This document shows positions 10,883 to 18,727 of a DNA stretch of 64,000 nucleotides, piece by piece. The notes beneath the pieces were generated by a model. It worked only from the letters and a program-made list of their open reading frames with translations. It searched no databases and had not been told where the DNA came from. This stretch comes from GCA-2687025 sp964473525 (lineage in GTDB: Bacteria > Poribacteria > WGA-4E > GCA-2687025): positions 62,001-126,000 of the forward strand of contig CAYYPK010000013.1 in assembly GCA_964473525.1 (NCBI GenBank). The letters are read 5' to 3'. How positions within the stretch are numbered: position 1 is the stretch's first letter; each line of letters opens with the position of its first letter. A program made the translations under genes and the position numbers.

Positions 10883-11916
10883 TCACCTTCTACCTGGGGG
10901 ACGGGTTCTTCCTCGGGCGCGACCGGCTGTAGCAAGTCGCGGTCGAGGATGCGTATGTCAGCCGCCTGGCGGCGCTCTTCGAGCCACACTTGCATTGCCG
11001 CGGCAACGCGCTGCCCGCGTAGGATGCGGGCGATGGAATCAGCGAGTTCCGGGCCGAGTTCCTGCGTCCACGCCGGCGCGAAATCCACCACTTGGACGAT
11101 GGCATGCCCGGCGCCGTCGCGCAAGGGATCGCTCCACTCGTCGCCCTCGAGCTCGGCGACGACATCTCCCGTAGCGGATGGCATCGCGTCACGGGTTATC
11201 CACTCGGTCTCGACATCGAGCGTGAAGCCGCGAGCAGCCCACGCGTCACCGAGAGCCGCCGGCGCGTCACCGCCGTTCAGCAGGCTCGCGCGGATACTGA
11301 CCAGGAGCGCCCGGCCGTCCGCCAGATCGCGGACGGCCTCGGACGTCGACCGGATGCCTACCGTTCTTACTTGGTACTCCGCGGGCCCCTGGTAGTCGCC
11401 GATGTTGCCCTCATAGTGCGCGAGTATCTCGACATCCGACGGACGCGGTACCCCGGCGCCGAACGCCCGGTCAGCGAACTCCGTCAGCATGAGTTGCCGT
11501 CGGACGCGCTCACGTCGCGCCTCGATGGACAGGCTCCCCTCCGCGTCGGCGGAGGCCGTGGCGATCTCCATGGCTTCGTCGACGCTGGCGTCCGGGATGA
11601 TGACGAAGTTCCGCGCTTCACCCACGAAGAGCAACTCGTCGACGAGCAACTGAAGCGTCTGTCGTCGGTCTAGCGCGCTGTCGGCCCGAAGGCCGCGAAT
11701 CTGCGTCTCGTCGCGGAGCGCCGTCCAGGTGATGGCCTCGCCGTTCACCGTCGCGACGACGTAGTCCACCAGGGTTCTGGCCTCGGTCGCGGCCTCGGCC
11801 GATTCCGCTGGCGATGCGCCGACGAGGAGGCATGTCAGCGAGCCGAGAGCCAGCGCCGCGGCGTGGAGCGACGTTCGGCGACGCGCGAGCCGCGGCCCGC
11901 AGGCAATGAGTGCGAT
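10879..11916 (-). CDS. SurA-like periplasmic chaperone / PPIase-like protein
   Basis: From GTG at 11769 the protein has 296 residues and begins with the SurA N-terminal pattern VVATVNGEAIT, then helices and a parvulin-like C-terminal part (about residues 130-270) that ends in an acidic tail. SurA proteins escort outer-membrane proteins through the periplasm. With the GTG start there is no signal peptide. The frame stays open upstream and encodes one: RLARRRTSLHAAALALG followed by SLTCLLVGASPAESAEA. The only usable starts for that form are ATC at 11916 or ATT at 11907. ATC lies about eight bases after GAGGAGGAG, which is inside the end of the upstream gene. I give the longer form, 345 residues, and flag the start as unusual. 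A sequencing error at the start codon is the alternative. Confidence 0.7.
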   Translation of the reverse strand: MALIACGPRLARRRTSLHAAALALGSLTCLLVGASPAESAEAATEARTLVDYVVATVNGEAITWTALRDETQIRGLRADSALDRRQTLQLLVDELLFVGEARNFVIIPDASVDEAMEIATASADAEGSLSIEARRERVRRQLMLTEFADRAFGAGVPRPSDVEILAHYEGNIGDYQGPAEYQVRTVGIRSTSEAVRDLADGRALLVSIRASLLNGGDAPAALGDAWAARGFTLDVETEWITRDAMPSATGDVVAELEGDEWSDPLRDGAGHAIVQVVDFAPAWTQELGPELADSIARILRGQRVAAAMQVWLEERRQAADIRILDRDLLQPVAPEEEPVPQVEGE

Positions 11917-11920
11917 GGCG

Positions 11921-13288
11921 CTACTCCTCCTCGACGATCACCGCCGACGACGCTACTTGCGGTCGCCCGTCCGTGACGACCAGTAGCTGCGCGACGTAGA
12001 TGCCCGGTTCCGCTGGCTCTCCTTCGTCGTCCAGGCCGTCCCACGCGATGGCGTGGCGGCCCCCGTTAGGCGCGTCATCGAGCAGCGTACGGGCGAGCGC
12101 GCCCTTGCTCGATACCACCATCAGGGACACACGCGCCTGGAGCGGCGCATCGTACCGGAATTCCACCTGACCCGACGTAGGCGTGAACGACTCGCATGAC
12201 GCCTGAATAAGTGGCTCCGGCCCTGTGTCGTAGATAACGCTGTTGGCTTCACCGGGCGTAGAGCCCGACGCGTCGACACAGAGCAGCCAGTTGTCCATGC
12301 GACCCGAGTCCGTATCCGCGTCACGTCGTTCGAGGGATCGGCCCTCGTCAGGTCGCAAGGCGCCGTACGTCATCTTGTCCAACACCGTGCCGTCCGCGGC
12401 CGCTAGCGTCAGCGAGTCGCCCTCGTCGTTGAGGCTCGGGAGCGACATCTCGACGACGACTATCTCTGCCGGAAGCGTCGGGTGCGCATGGCGGAAGTCA
12501 GCGGCGTTCCCCGTGAGAACCGCGTAGCCCTCCGCGGCCAACTGCGCGGTGGGAATCGCGACCGGCTGCCCCAGCGAATCCGCGAGCGTCGCGCCAACCA
12601 GCATGCCCGCCGCTTCGGACATGCTGCGGATCTCCACCCACTCGGGGGCGTCCGTCTTTGGGTGGTACAGCAATTCGCTGATGAGCACGACTTTCGCCAG
12701 GGCGGCTGTCGGCGTGTCGGTCGGGTCTTCCACGTCAGGGGTCGAGAGCTCCCCAAGCGTCATGCCGGCGGCGTTCCGAGTCAGCCGCCAGTTGGACTCA
12801 ACGTCCTCGACGGCGAAGTCACGACGCTCGAAGGACACGCCGCTGCGGGCGCCGCCTGGCGATGTGTACGTGTCGACGACCACGCCTGAAGGATCAAGGA
12901 GAGCTAGCCGCTCGCGCATGCCGAGGCCGTTCCCGATGGAGTCGTTCGCGGGCCGCAGCCAGACCACGGACGGGTCGAGAGGCCCATAGGTGTCCACCAT
13001 GTCCGGGTCGAAGATGACGGCGAAACCCAGGCCGGGCACCACGGGCGTGTCCGTGGCTTGCCACGCCACGATGCTGTCGGACGTCTCGCGATCAGCGATG
13101 CGCCATCCCGTCAGGTCGACGGGATCCTCGGACAGGTTGAACAGCTCGACGAACTCACCGGCGCGCTGACCGCCCTGCCCCAGGCTCGGATTGGCCATCA
13201 CCTCGGTAATGCGCATCGACTGCCCTACCGCGGTCGCCACGAGTAGGACACTAAGGGCCGCCGTCGCGCAAACGTGTCGTCTTGCCAA
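11921..13288 (-). CDS. Lamin-tail-domain surface protein with FlgD-like tail
   Basis: This 455-residue secreted protein starts with a signal peptide (ATAALSVLLVATAVGQ). Two lamin-tail domains follow, each beginning with an ITEVMANPS or ISELLYHPK type strand and a WVEI or FVELFN motif (about residues 26-150 and 205-330). The last 90 residues are an Ig-like FlgD-type module with AIAWDGLDDEGEPAEPGIYVAQ split over its usual WDG and PGIY signature. Lamin-tail domains occur on secreted bacterial proteins, often with nucleases or adhesins, but no enzyme domain is seen here. The start is TTG at 13288, since only it leaves a complete signal peptide. It ends four bases before the proposed ATC start of the SurA-like gene. 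Confidence 0.75.
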   Translation of the reverse strand: MARRHVCATAALSVLLVATAVGQSMRITEVMANPSLGQGGQRAGEFVELFNLSEDPVDLTGWRIADRETSDSIVAWQATDTPVVPGLGFAVIFDPDMVDTYGPLDPSVVWLRPANDSIGNGLGMRERLALLDPSGVVVDTYTSPGGARSGVSFERRDFAVEDVESNWRLTRNAAGMTLGELSTPDVEDPTDTPTAALAKVVLISELLYHPKTDAPEWVEIRSMSEAAGMLVGATLADSLGQPVAIPTAQLAAEGYAVLTGNAADFRHAHPTLPAEIVVVEMSLPSLNDEGDSLTLAAADGTVLDKMTYGALRPDEGRSLERRDADTDSGRMDNWLLCVDASGSTPGEANSVIYDTGPEPLIQASCESFTPTSGQVEFRYDAPLQARVSLMVVSSKGALARTLLDDAPNGGRHAIAWDGLDDEGEPAEPGIYVAQLLVVTDGRPQVASSAVIVEEE

Positions 13289-13316
13289 TGCTCATCCTTC
13301 AGGTGGCGTGGGCGGG

Positions 13317-13736
13317 TCAGCGTCGCGCGCCGGGGCGGCGCAGCACCTCCGACATGATAACGGCATTTCTCAGGTCGCGGCCCTTGAGCCGTGGTGTGGC
13401 TTGGCGGGATGGGGCGCCCTCCGGCCCTTCCGTGTCCGAGGGCGAGTCGTCTGCGCGCTCCCGCCGCGCCACTGGCTCGACGCGCGCCGGCTCGCGAGAT
13501 CTGTCGGACTCCCCGGGACCAGGCGGCTCGACGGTCAGGAAGGGAACGTCCTCGGCCGCCAGGACGGATGCCATCTCGGCCTCTAGTTCGAGGGGCTCCG
13601 GCACATCTGCCACGGCGTCGTCGGGTACCCCGGCGTTCTGACGTCGCTGCTCCGCCAGGCGTTTGCGGATGAGCCCGCGCGCCACCCACCACGCGCCGGC
13701 GCCAAGCAGCAGCAGAAGCTGCATCTTGCCTTCCAC
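13317..13736 (-). CDS. Small single-pass membrane protein, unknown
   Basis: I do not recognise a family for this 139-residue protein. Residues 4-20 (KMQLLLLLGAGAWWVAR) form one membrane segment or uncleaved signal, followed by a basic stretch IRKRLAEQRRQ. The middle is acidic and Pro-rich with no clear fold. The C-terminus, LKGRDLRNAVIMSEVL, is the only part that looks like a short structured helix and may bind a partner. The GTG start at 13736 has a strong GGAGGGG six bases upstream. It lies 18 bases after the Ig-like lipoprotein and 28 before the lamin-tail gene, clearly inside the operon. Confidence 0.55.
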   Translation of the reverse strand: MEGKMQLLLLLGAGAWWVARGLIRKRLAEQRRQNAGVPDDAVADVPEPLELEAEMASVLAAEDVPFLTVEPPGPGESDRSREPARVEPVARRERADDSPSDTEGPEGAPSRQATPRLKGRDLRNAVIMSEVLRRPGARR

Positions 13737-13754
13737 GGGAGACCCCTCCTGTCG

Positions 13755-14165
13755 TCAGCGTACGACGAAGCTCACGGTCACGGCGCCGACCATCAGATTC
13801 CCGGCGATGTCGCGCACCCTCTTGACGCTCAGCGTGTACGCCCCGGCGGCAAACGGTTCGTCGGGCGAGAAGTCCGCCCTGCGTGTCGCCGCGTCGTACG
13901 CCACCGACCCAAGCACCCCAATGACGGACACGCCGTCTTCCGCGGAGCCCGCGTCGACGTCTTCGCTGAAGACGACCCACACCGGAGCCGTCGGCGTAAC
14001 CTCCGCGTCCTTGGCGGGCGACGTCGACACTACGGTAGGCGGCTCGGCGTCACCGACGCCCAACCCGTCGGAGCCCTCGCCACACGATGTCGCCACGGCG
14101 GCTGCCAGCGCGAGAGCCGCCGTCGCGCGCACGAGCGCGACGAGGCTATCCGGAGAACCGCCCAT
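13755..14165 (-). CDS. Ig-like domain lipoprotein
   Basis: The 136-residue protein has an N-terminal hydrophobic run ending in AAVATSCGEG, whose Cys28 fits a lipoprotein site. After a short linker comes one bacterial Ig-like domain of the SbsA/Big_5 type: PTVVSTSPAKDAEV, VVFSEDVDAGS, and a final strand VTVSFVVR. Such domains are found on surface and S-layer proteins. The ATG at 14165 overlaps the end of the second flotillin gene by 20 bases; GTG at 14132 is a possible later start with a shorter leader. Function beyond a surface or periplasmic location is unknown. Confidence 0.65.
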   Translation of the reverse strand: MGGSPDSLVALVRATAALALAAAVATSCGEGSDGLGVGDAEPPTVVSTSPAKDAEVTPTAPVWVVFSEDVDAGSAEDGVSVIGVLGSVAYDAATRRADFSPDEPFAAGAYTLSVKRVRDIAGNLMVGAVTVSFVVR

Positions 14166-15144
14166 AGGTCTTACGGTCTCCCTCGTCTGAGCCGGCGGCG
14201 ATGGCCTGACGCATCTCCGTGTCGGCCATGACGTTGCGTATCGAGTAGTAGTCGCGCACTCCCAGGCGCCCTCCGTTGAAGGCGTCGGCGATGGCGCGCG
14301 GGACTTCAGCCTCGGCGGCGATGAGGTCGGCGTTCTTCTCCTCTACGAGGGCGATCATCTCCTGCGCCTGCGCTTCCGCGATCGCGCGTCGCTCCTCCGC
14401 CTTCGCGCGTGCGATCTTCAATTGCGCCTCGGCTCTGTCGCGCTGGAGTTTGGCGCCGACGTTCTCTCCGATGTCGACGTCGGCGATGTCGATCGAGAGG
14501 ATCTCGAACGCCGTGCCCGTGGCGAGGCCCGCGGCCAACACCGTCTCGGAGATCGCGTCCGGGTTCTCTTGCACTTTGGAGTGCGTTTCCGCCGAGCCGA
14601 TCGTCGTGATGATGCCCTGCCCGACGCGAGCGATGACGGTTTCCTCGCCAGCGCCACCGACGAGCCGGTCGATGTCGGCGCGCACCGTGACGCGGGCCGA
14701 GACGATGAGCTGAATCCCGTTCTTGGCTACGGCAGTGATCCGTGGCGTCTCGATAACCTTGGGCGTGATGGACATCCCGACAGCTTCCAACACGTCGCGG
14801 CCGGCAAGGTCGATGGCGGCGGCGCGGGCAAACGGCAGCGGAATCTGCGCCTTGTCCGCCTCAATAAGCGCCTCGACGACGCGATCCACATGCCCTCCTG
14901 CCAGGAAGTGGGCCTCCAGGTCCGAGAGAGTGAGGGCGAGACCAGCTTTGGTAGCCGCGATCTGCGGCTCCACCAGTCTGCGCTGAGGCACGCGTCGTAG
15001 ACGCATGGCCACCAGGTCTCCGAAGATCCGCACCGGCACGCCGGCTGCTCGGGCGGCGACCCACAGGCCAAACGGCACGAAGGCGTTCAGAACACCGAAC
15101 GACACCAGGACGAATACGACGACCGCGAGGACGATGGCTTCCAT
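14146..15144 (-). CDS. floA: Flotillin-like protein FloA (second copy)
   Basis: This 332-residue SPFH protein belongs to the FloA family, bacterial flotillins that mark and organise membrane microdomains. It has a single N-terminal membrane segment (IVLAVVVFVLVSFGVL), the conserved FGDLVAMRLRRVP region, the SPFH core with AIDLAGRDVLEAV and VRADIDRLVGGAGEETV, and a C-terminal Glu/Ala-rich coiled coil (about residues 225-275). AGGAG precedes the ATG at 15144. It is 9 bases after a paralogue of the same family. FloA genes are commonly next to NfeD genes, and that is the case here. Confidence 0.9.
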   Translation of the reverse strand: MEAIVLAVVVFVLVSFGVLNAFVPFGLWVAARAAGVPVRIFGDLVAMRLRRVPQRRLVEPQIAATKAGLALTLSDLEAHFLAGGHVDRVVEALIEADKAQIPLPFARAAAIDLAGRDVLEAVGMSITPKVIETPRITAVAKNGIQLIVSARVTVRADIDRLVGGAGEETVIARVGQGIITTIGSAETHSKVQENPDAISETVLAAGLATGTAFEILSIDIADVDIGENVGAKLQRDRAEAQLKIARAKAEERRAIAEAQAQEMIALVEEKNADLIAAEAEVPRAIADAFNGGRLGVRDYYSIRNVMADTEMRQAIAAGSDEGDRKTYGRFSG

Positions 15145-15153
15145 GGTGTGCTC

Positions 15154-16089
15154 CTATGCCTCGTCAGTCGCTGGGGCGAGGCCGATCCGTCCCTGCTGGA
15201 ACGCGGACCCGATGGCTCGTGGGATCAGCGCCTCCGCCTCGACGACCTGCGCGTGCATCTCCTGCACCGTCGCCTTCGCTTCCTGCTCACGCGCGTTTGC
15301 CATGGCGCGCCGTTCCTCTGCCTTCGCCTGCGCGACGACGAGGTCCGTCTCCGCCTGCTCGGCTTCGAGCCGCGCCCCGATGTTCTCGCCCACATCCACA
15401 TCGGCGATGTCGATGGACAGGATCTCGTAGGCCGTGCCGGCGTCGAGCCCCTTGTCCAGCACCGTGTGCGAGATGATGTCGGGGTTCTCTAGCACCTGCT
15501 CGTAGGTCTCGGACGAGCCGATCGCGGAGACGATCCCTTCGCCTACGCGGGCAAGAATCGTCTCGGAACCAGCGCCGCCGACGAGCCGGTCGATGTTTGC
15601 TCGCACGGTGATGCGCGCGGTGGCTTTGAGCTGCACGCCGTCGCGGGCGACAGCGGTGATGAGGGGCGTCGTCATCACGGCGGGGTTCACGCTGACCTGC
15701 ACCGCCTCGAGGACGTCGCGGCCGGCGAGGTCGATCGCCGTGCACCGCTCGAACGCCAGCTCAATGCCTGCCTTATCGGCGGCGATGAGCGCGCTGATGA
15801 CGCGCGAGACATTGCCGCGAGCCAGGTAGTGCCCCTCGAGCTTGTCTATCGTGATGCCGTGGTCTTGGGCGATCCCAGCCTTCGTGGCGTTGATGATCGG
15901 CTTGATGATGTCTGGCGGAGACACGCGTCGCAGGCGCATACCCACCAATTCCAGCAGCCCAACGCGTACGCCAGCGAACAAGGCGGATATCCACAGGCCG
16001 ATCGGAACGAAGTAGACCACGAGCGCGGCCAGAACCACGCCCAGGATAGCCAGCCCAAGCGCTGGGGCGGCGAACGATTCGAGTCCCAT
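15154..16089 (-). CDS. floA: Flotillin-like protein FloA (first copy)
   Basis: This 311-residue protein is a second FloA-type flotillin with the same order of parts: N-terminal membrane segment (residues about 9-33), the VGMRLRRVSPPDII motif, AIDLAGRDVLEAV, VRANIDRLVGGAGSETI, and a Glu/Ala-rich coiled coil near residues 225-270. It is clearly related to its downstream neighbour but differs throughout, so the duplication is old. The ATG at 16089 follows GGGGAAG with good spacing. It starts three bases after the stop of the small NfeD gene. The two copies could form hetero-oligomers; that is a guess. Confidence 0.9.
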   Translation of the reverse strand: MGLESFAAPALGLAILGVVLAALVVYFVPIGLWISALFAGVRVGLLELVGMRLRRVSPPDIIKPIINATKAGIAQDHGITIDKLEGHYLARGNVSRVISALIAADKAGIELAFERCTAIDLAGRDVLEAVQVSVNPAVMTTPLITAVARDGVQLKATARITVRANIDRLVGGAGSETILARVGEGIVSAIGSSETYEQVLENPDIISHTVLDKGLDAGTAYEILSIDIADVDVGENIGARLEAEQAETDLVVAQAKAEERRAMANAREQEAKATVQEMHAQVVEAEALIPRAIGSAFQQGRIGLAPATDEA

Positions 16090-16092
16090 AGG

Positions 16093-16473
16093 TTACTTCC
16101 CCAGTAGGCCGCGAGTAGATAGCTCAGCCGACGGGCGCACGACCACGCGCCCTCCTTCGACTTCCACTACGGTGACCGGTGTGTCGCGGGCGATGAACTC
16201 GCTGTCCGAGACTACGTCAACACGTTTACCGTCGATGGTGGCCTTGCCGGCGGGGCGCAACGCCGACACCACTGTGCCGGTGCTTCCGACCAACGTAGCC
16301 AGGCTGTCATCGGCGGCGATGTAGCCTTCGTCCGCTCGCTGCTCGTTCCGCAGGACTAGGCGCTTCCACACAAACCAGCCGCCGACGCCCACGCCGAGGA
16401 GCATCAGCACGCCGAAGAGCTGAAGGGTCTCGAACACAGCGCCCCACATGTCGCTGGCAAACCAGTCCATCAC
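16093..16473 (-). CDS. Short NfeD protein (membrane segment plus OB domain)
   Basis: The protein has about 126 residues. One membrane helix (VFETLQLFGVLMLLGVGVGGWFV, within residues 12-35) is followed by the NfeD C-terminal OB-fold domain: GSTGTVVSALRPAGKA, then IDGKRVDVVSDSEFI and the final VTVVEVEGGRVVVRP. It lacks the protease domain. The OB domain closely resembles that of the full-length NfeD just upstream. Such short NfeD forms usually pair with flotillins and are thought to bind them. The start is GTG at 16473 or ATG at 16470; both overlap the upstream stop. Confidence 0.85.
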   Translation of the reverse strand: MMDWFASDMWGAVFETLQLFGVLMLLGVGVGGWFVWKRLVLRNEQRADEGYIAADDSLATLVGSTGTVVSALRPAGKATIDGKRVDVVSDSEFIARDTPVTVVEVEGGRVVVRPSAELSTRGLLGK

Positions 16474-17993
16474 GCTGACTCGTCGACGTCGGTGGCCGGT
16501 TTCCGTGGACGGACCACGACCCGGGAGCCCTCGACGCGGATGACCTCGACCTGGCTGTCCTTGGACACGAACTCGCTGTCGGACACCACGTCCACGCGCG
16601 ATCCGCCGATGTCGACCGCGCCGGCTGGCCTCAGCATCGTCAGCGCCACTCCCGTCTGGCCGATCAGGGCGCCAAGAGCCGGGTCATCCGCGCGGAAGCC
16701 GCCTCCCGCGTTCTGCGCGGAGCTCAGCACGAGTCTGTTCCAGGCCTGGGTCTTCGGAAGCGTCATCGCTGCGACGATCGCCAAGGTGATCGTCGTCGCC
16801 AAGGCGACCGAGAGCGATCCCATGGCATGCCGCAACGTCGGCGCCGCTCCCGCGAACGTGAAGAAGATCCCGCCCAGCGACAGCCCTATGCCCAGTATCC
16901 CGGCGATGCCGAATCCCGGTATCACGAACGCCTCCACGGCAAGGAGTAGCAGGCCTGCCGCGAAGAGCAAGAGCCCGAAGCCCGCGCTGATGTCCGCGAT
17001 CATGTGCCCGCCGAAGAACAGCGCGACGCAGATCCCGCCAATGATGCCGGGCGCCCCGAATCCCGGGGTGCGGAACTCGATGAACATGCCCAGCATTCCT
17101 AGCGACAGGAGGAGCGAACCGAGCACCGAGCCCGTGACCTTCATCGCAAGCATCTCGCCGACGGATCGCCGCAGCCGAAGCACCGACGCATCCGCGAGGC
17201 TTTCTACGACGCGCACGGCCTCGCCCGCTTCCTCGGCCCGCGCGAGCTGATCGGCGGTCATGGCGGCTCGACCGCCGTCGGCTTCCACGAGCGTGTAAGC
17301 CGCGAGGAGCGCCTCAAGGTCGTCGGCTTTGAGCTCAACGAATCCGAGGTCGATGGCTTCGTCCGTCGTCAGCGTTAGCAACTCGCCGCGAGGCGAAAGC
17401 ACGGTGAAGTCCTCGCCTGCCTCGCCCCGTTTCGCCAGTTCCGCTCGTGTCAGGGCCTGCGCGTCCCCTTGGCTCAGCACGAGCGTCTTGCTCTTGTCGA
17501 CCATGGCCTCCGCGATGTCTGGGTCGCGCCCGTTGCGTTCGGCCGTGGCGCGCACCTTGCCGCGCATGTAAGAGATCACCTTCTCGCCGAGCTCCGCGCC
17601 TGTCTGGTCCACGGGAGCCGCGTCGCCTATCGCCGAGCCGCCGGCCATGACGATCTGGTCGGTGGCGAGGGCGATGAGGGCGCCAGCGGAGATGGCTTCC
17701 GTCCGCACGTGCGTGAAGGTGGGCAGGTCAGACTCGAAGATGTGGTTCACGACGTCGCCCATGACGTCCACGCGTCCGCCGGGCGTGTGCATGTCGAACA
17801 CCACCGCGTCCGCGGACGCCTCGGCCTCCGCGAGCGCTCGTCCGATGTAGCGCTCAAGGCCTTTGGTGATCTCGGAGCGTATCTCGATGACAGCCACCGT
17901 GGCCGCTGTTGCCGAGGAGCCTGCCCAGCAAACCATCGCGAGCAGCGCGGCTAGCCGTAACGCCTGTTGTAACAGCATCTGTCGACCTGGCAT
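16470..17993 (-). CDS. nfeD: NfeD with ClpP-type membrane serine protease domain
   Basis: The 507-residue protein is the full-length NfeD. A signal peptide or anchor (about residues 8-30) precedes a ClpP-like protease domain with MHTPGGRVD as the oxyanion strand, the serine in EAISAGALIA and the lysine region VISYMRGKVRA. Four to five membrane helices follow (about residues 285-420), then the OB domain with SRVDVVSDSEFVSKDS. Characterised relatives cleave stomatin or flotillin C-termini, so the flotillins next door are likely partners. The frame is open to 18059, but I chose the ATG at 17993 because AGGGAG precedes it and the leader then looks normal. It heads the eleven-gene minus-strand run, and a strong promoter lies upstream. 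Confidence 0.92.
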   Translation of the reverse strand: MPGRQMLLQQALRLAALLAMVCWAGSSATAATVAVIEIRSEITKGLERYIGRALAEAEASADAVVFDMHTPGGRVDVMGDVVNHIFESDLPTFTHVRTEAISAGALIALATDQIVMAGGSAIGDAAPVDQTGAELGEKVISYMRGKVRATAERNGRDPDIAEAMVDKSKTLVLSQGDAQALTRAELAKRGEAGEDFTVLSPRGELLTLTTDEAIDLGFVELKADDLEALLAAYTLVEADGGRAAMTADQLARAEEAGEAVRVVESLADASVLRLRRSVGEMLAMKVTGSVLGSLLLSLGMLGMFIEFRTPGFGAPGIIGGICVALFFGGHMIADISAGFGLLLFAAGLLLLAVEAFVIPGFGIAGILGIGLSLGGIFFTFAGAAPTLRHAMGSLSVALATTITLAIVAAMTLPKTQAWNRLVLSSAQNAGGGFRADDPALGALIGQTGVALTMLRPAGAVDIGGSRVDVVSDSEFVSKDSQVEVIRVEGSRVVVRPRKPATDVDESA

Positions 17994-18030
17994 GGCGCAC
18001 TCCCTGACGCCTGGTTGGCGTCTGTACGCG

Positions 18031-18059
18031 AATGTACTGCCCCGGATGCCCTTAGTCAA
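18031..18059 (-). promoter_or_regulatory. Sigma-70-type promoter for the nfeD operon
   Basis: On the minus strand TTGACT (18059-18054) is separated by exactly 17 bases from TACATT (18036-18031). Transcription would start near 18024, about 30 bases before the nfeD ATG. This is one of the best promoter matches in the window. The ten-base word CTTAGTCAAG covering the -35 is repeated at 18136-18145, in front of the divergent thioredoxin-like gene, and might be a shared operator. Confidence 0.6.
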
Positions 18060-18174
18060 GCAGCCCGGCGAGGCTAGAGCTGCGGCGCGATCTGCCCGTC
18101 CCGCTCCTTGCTTGACGACCCTCGCGAGCCCTATTCTTAGTCAAGCGCCTCATCGACACGCCGAGGGACGGAAC

Positions 18175-18726
18175 ATGCCTCGCCATATCTCAACCGTCGC
18201 GACACTGCTGGGCGTCTTGCTCTGGCTCGCCGTCGCCGCGCCGTCGCGCGCGGAGCCCGCGCCGGACTTCCTGCTGACGGACCTGGACGGTAAGTCGCAC
18301 TCCCTCGCCAACTACCGCGGGCGCGTTCTTCTCCTGAACTTCTGGTCGGTGTGGTGCAATAGCTGCAAGCGCGAGACCCCCTCGCTGGTTCGGCTGCACA
18401 ACCTCGGGCTGGACGGCCTCGGCGTGCTGGGCGTCACCGTGAACGACGCCGAGCCGAACGTGCGAGCGTTCGTCGACCAGCAGGACATCACATACCCTGT
18501 GGTGTTAGACGACGAAGCAGCCGTCGCCGCGCTCTACGGCGTCGAAGTCATTCCCACGAACGTCATCATCGACGGTGACGGGGAACTCCACGCCACCTTC
18601 CAGGGGTTCCTCACGGTCGCCCACTTTGAGACCACGGTGCTGCGCAGCCTGTTCGAGATCCTGCCCCGGCCCGTCGAGCCGCGCGGCAAGGCGACGGTCG
18701 CCTGGGCTGCGCTGAAGTCCCGATGA
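18175..18726 (+). CDS. TlpA-like thiol:disulfide protein, exported
   Basis: The 183-residue protein has a signal peptide (TVATLLGVLLWLAVAAPSRA) and a thioredoxin/AhpC-TSA fold. The redox motif is WCNSC in NFWSVWCNSCKRETP (near residue 61), and the cis-proline is in VEVIPTNVII. This is the layout of periplasmic TlpA/ResA proteins, which reduce disulfides for cytochrome c maturation or protein repair. The dipeptide between the cysteines, Asn-Ser, is less common than Pro-containing forms. The frame runs back to 17863, but the ATG at 18175 gives the signal peptide and follows GAGGGA. No cytochrome c maturation gene is near. Confidence 0.85.
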   Translation: MPRHISTVATLLGVLLWLAVAAPSRAEPAPDFLLTDLDGKSHSLANYRGRVLLLNFWSVWCNSCKRETPSLVRLHNLGLDGLGVLGVTVNDAEPNVRAFVDQQDITYPVVLDDEAAVAALYGVEVIPTNVIIDGDGELHATFQGFLTVAHFETTVLRSLFEILPRPVEPRGKATVAWAALKSR

Positions 18727-18727
18727 C

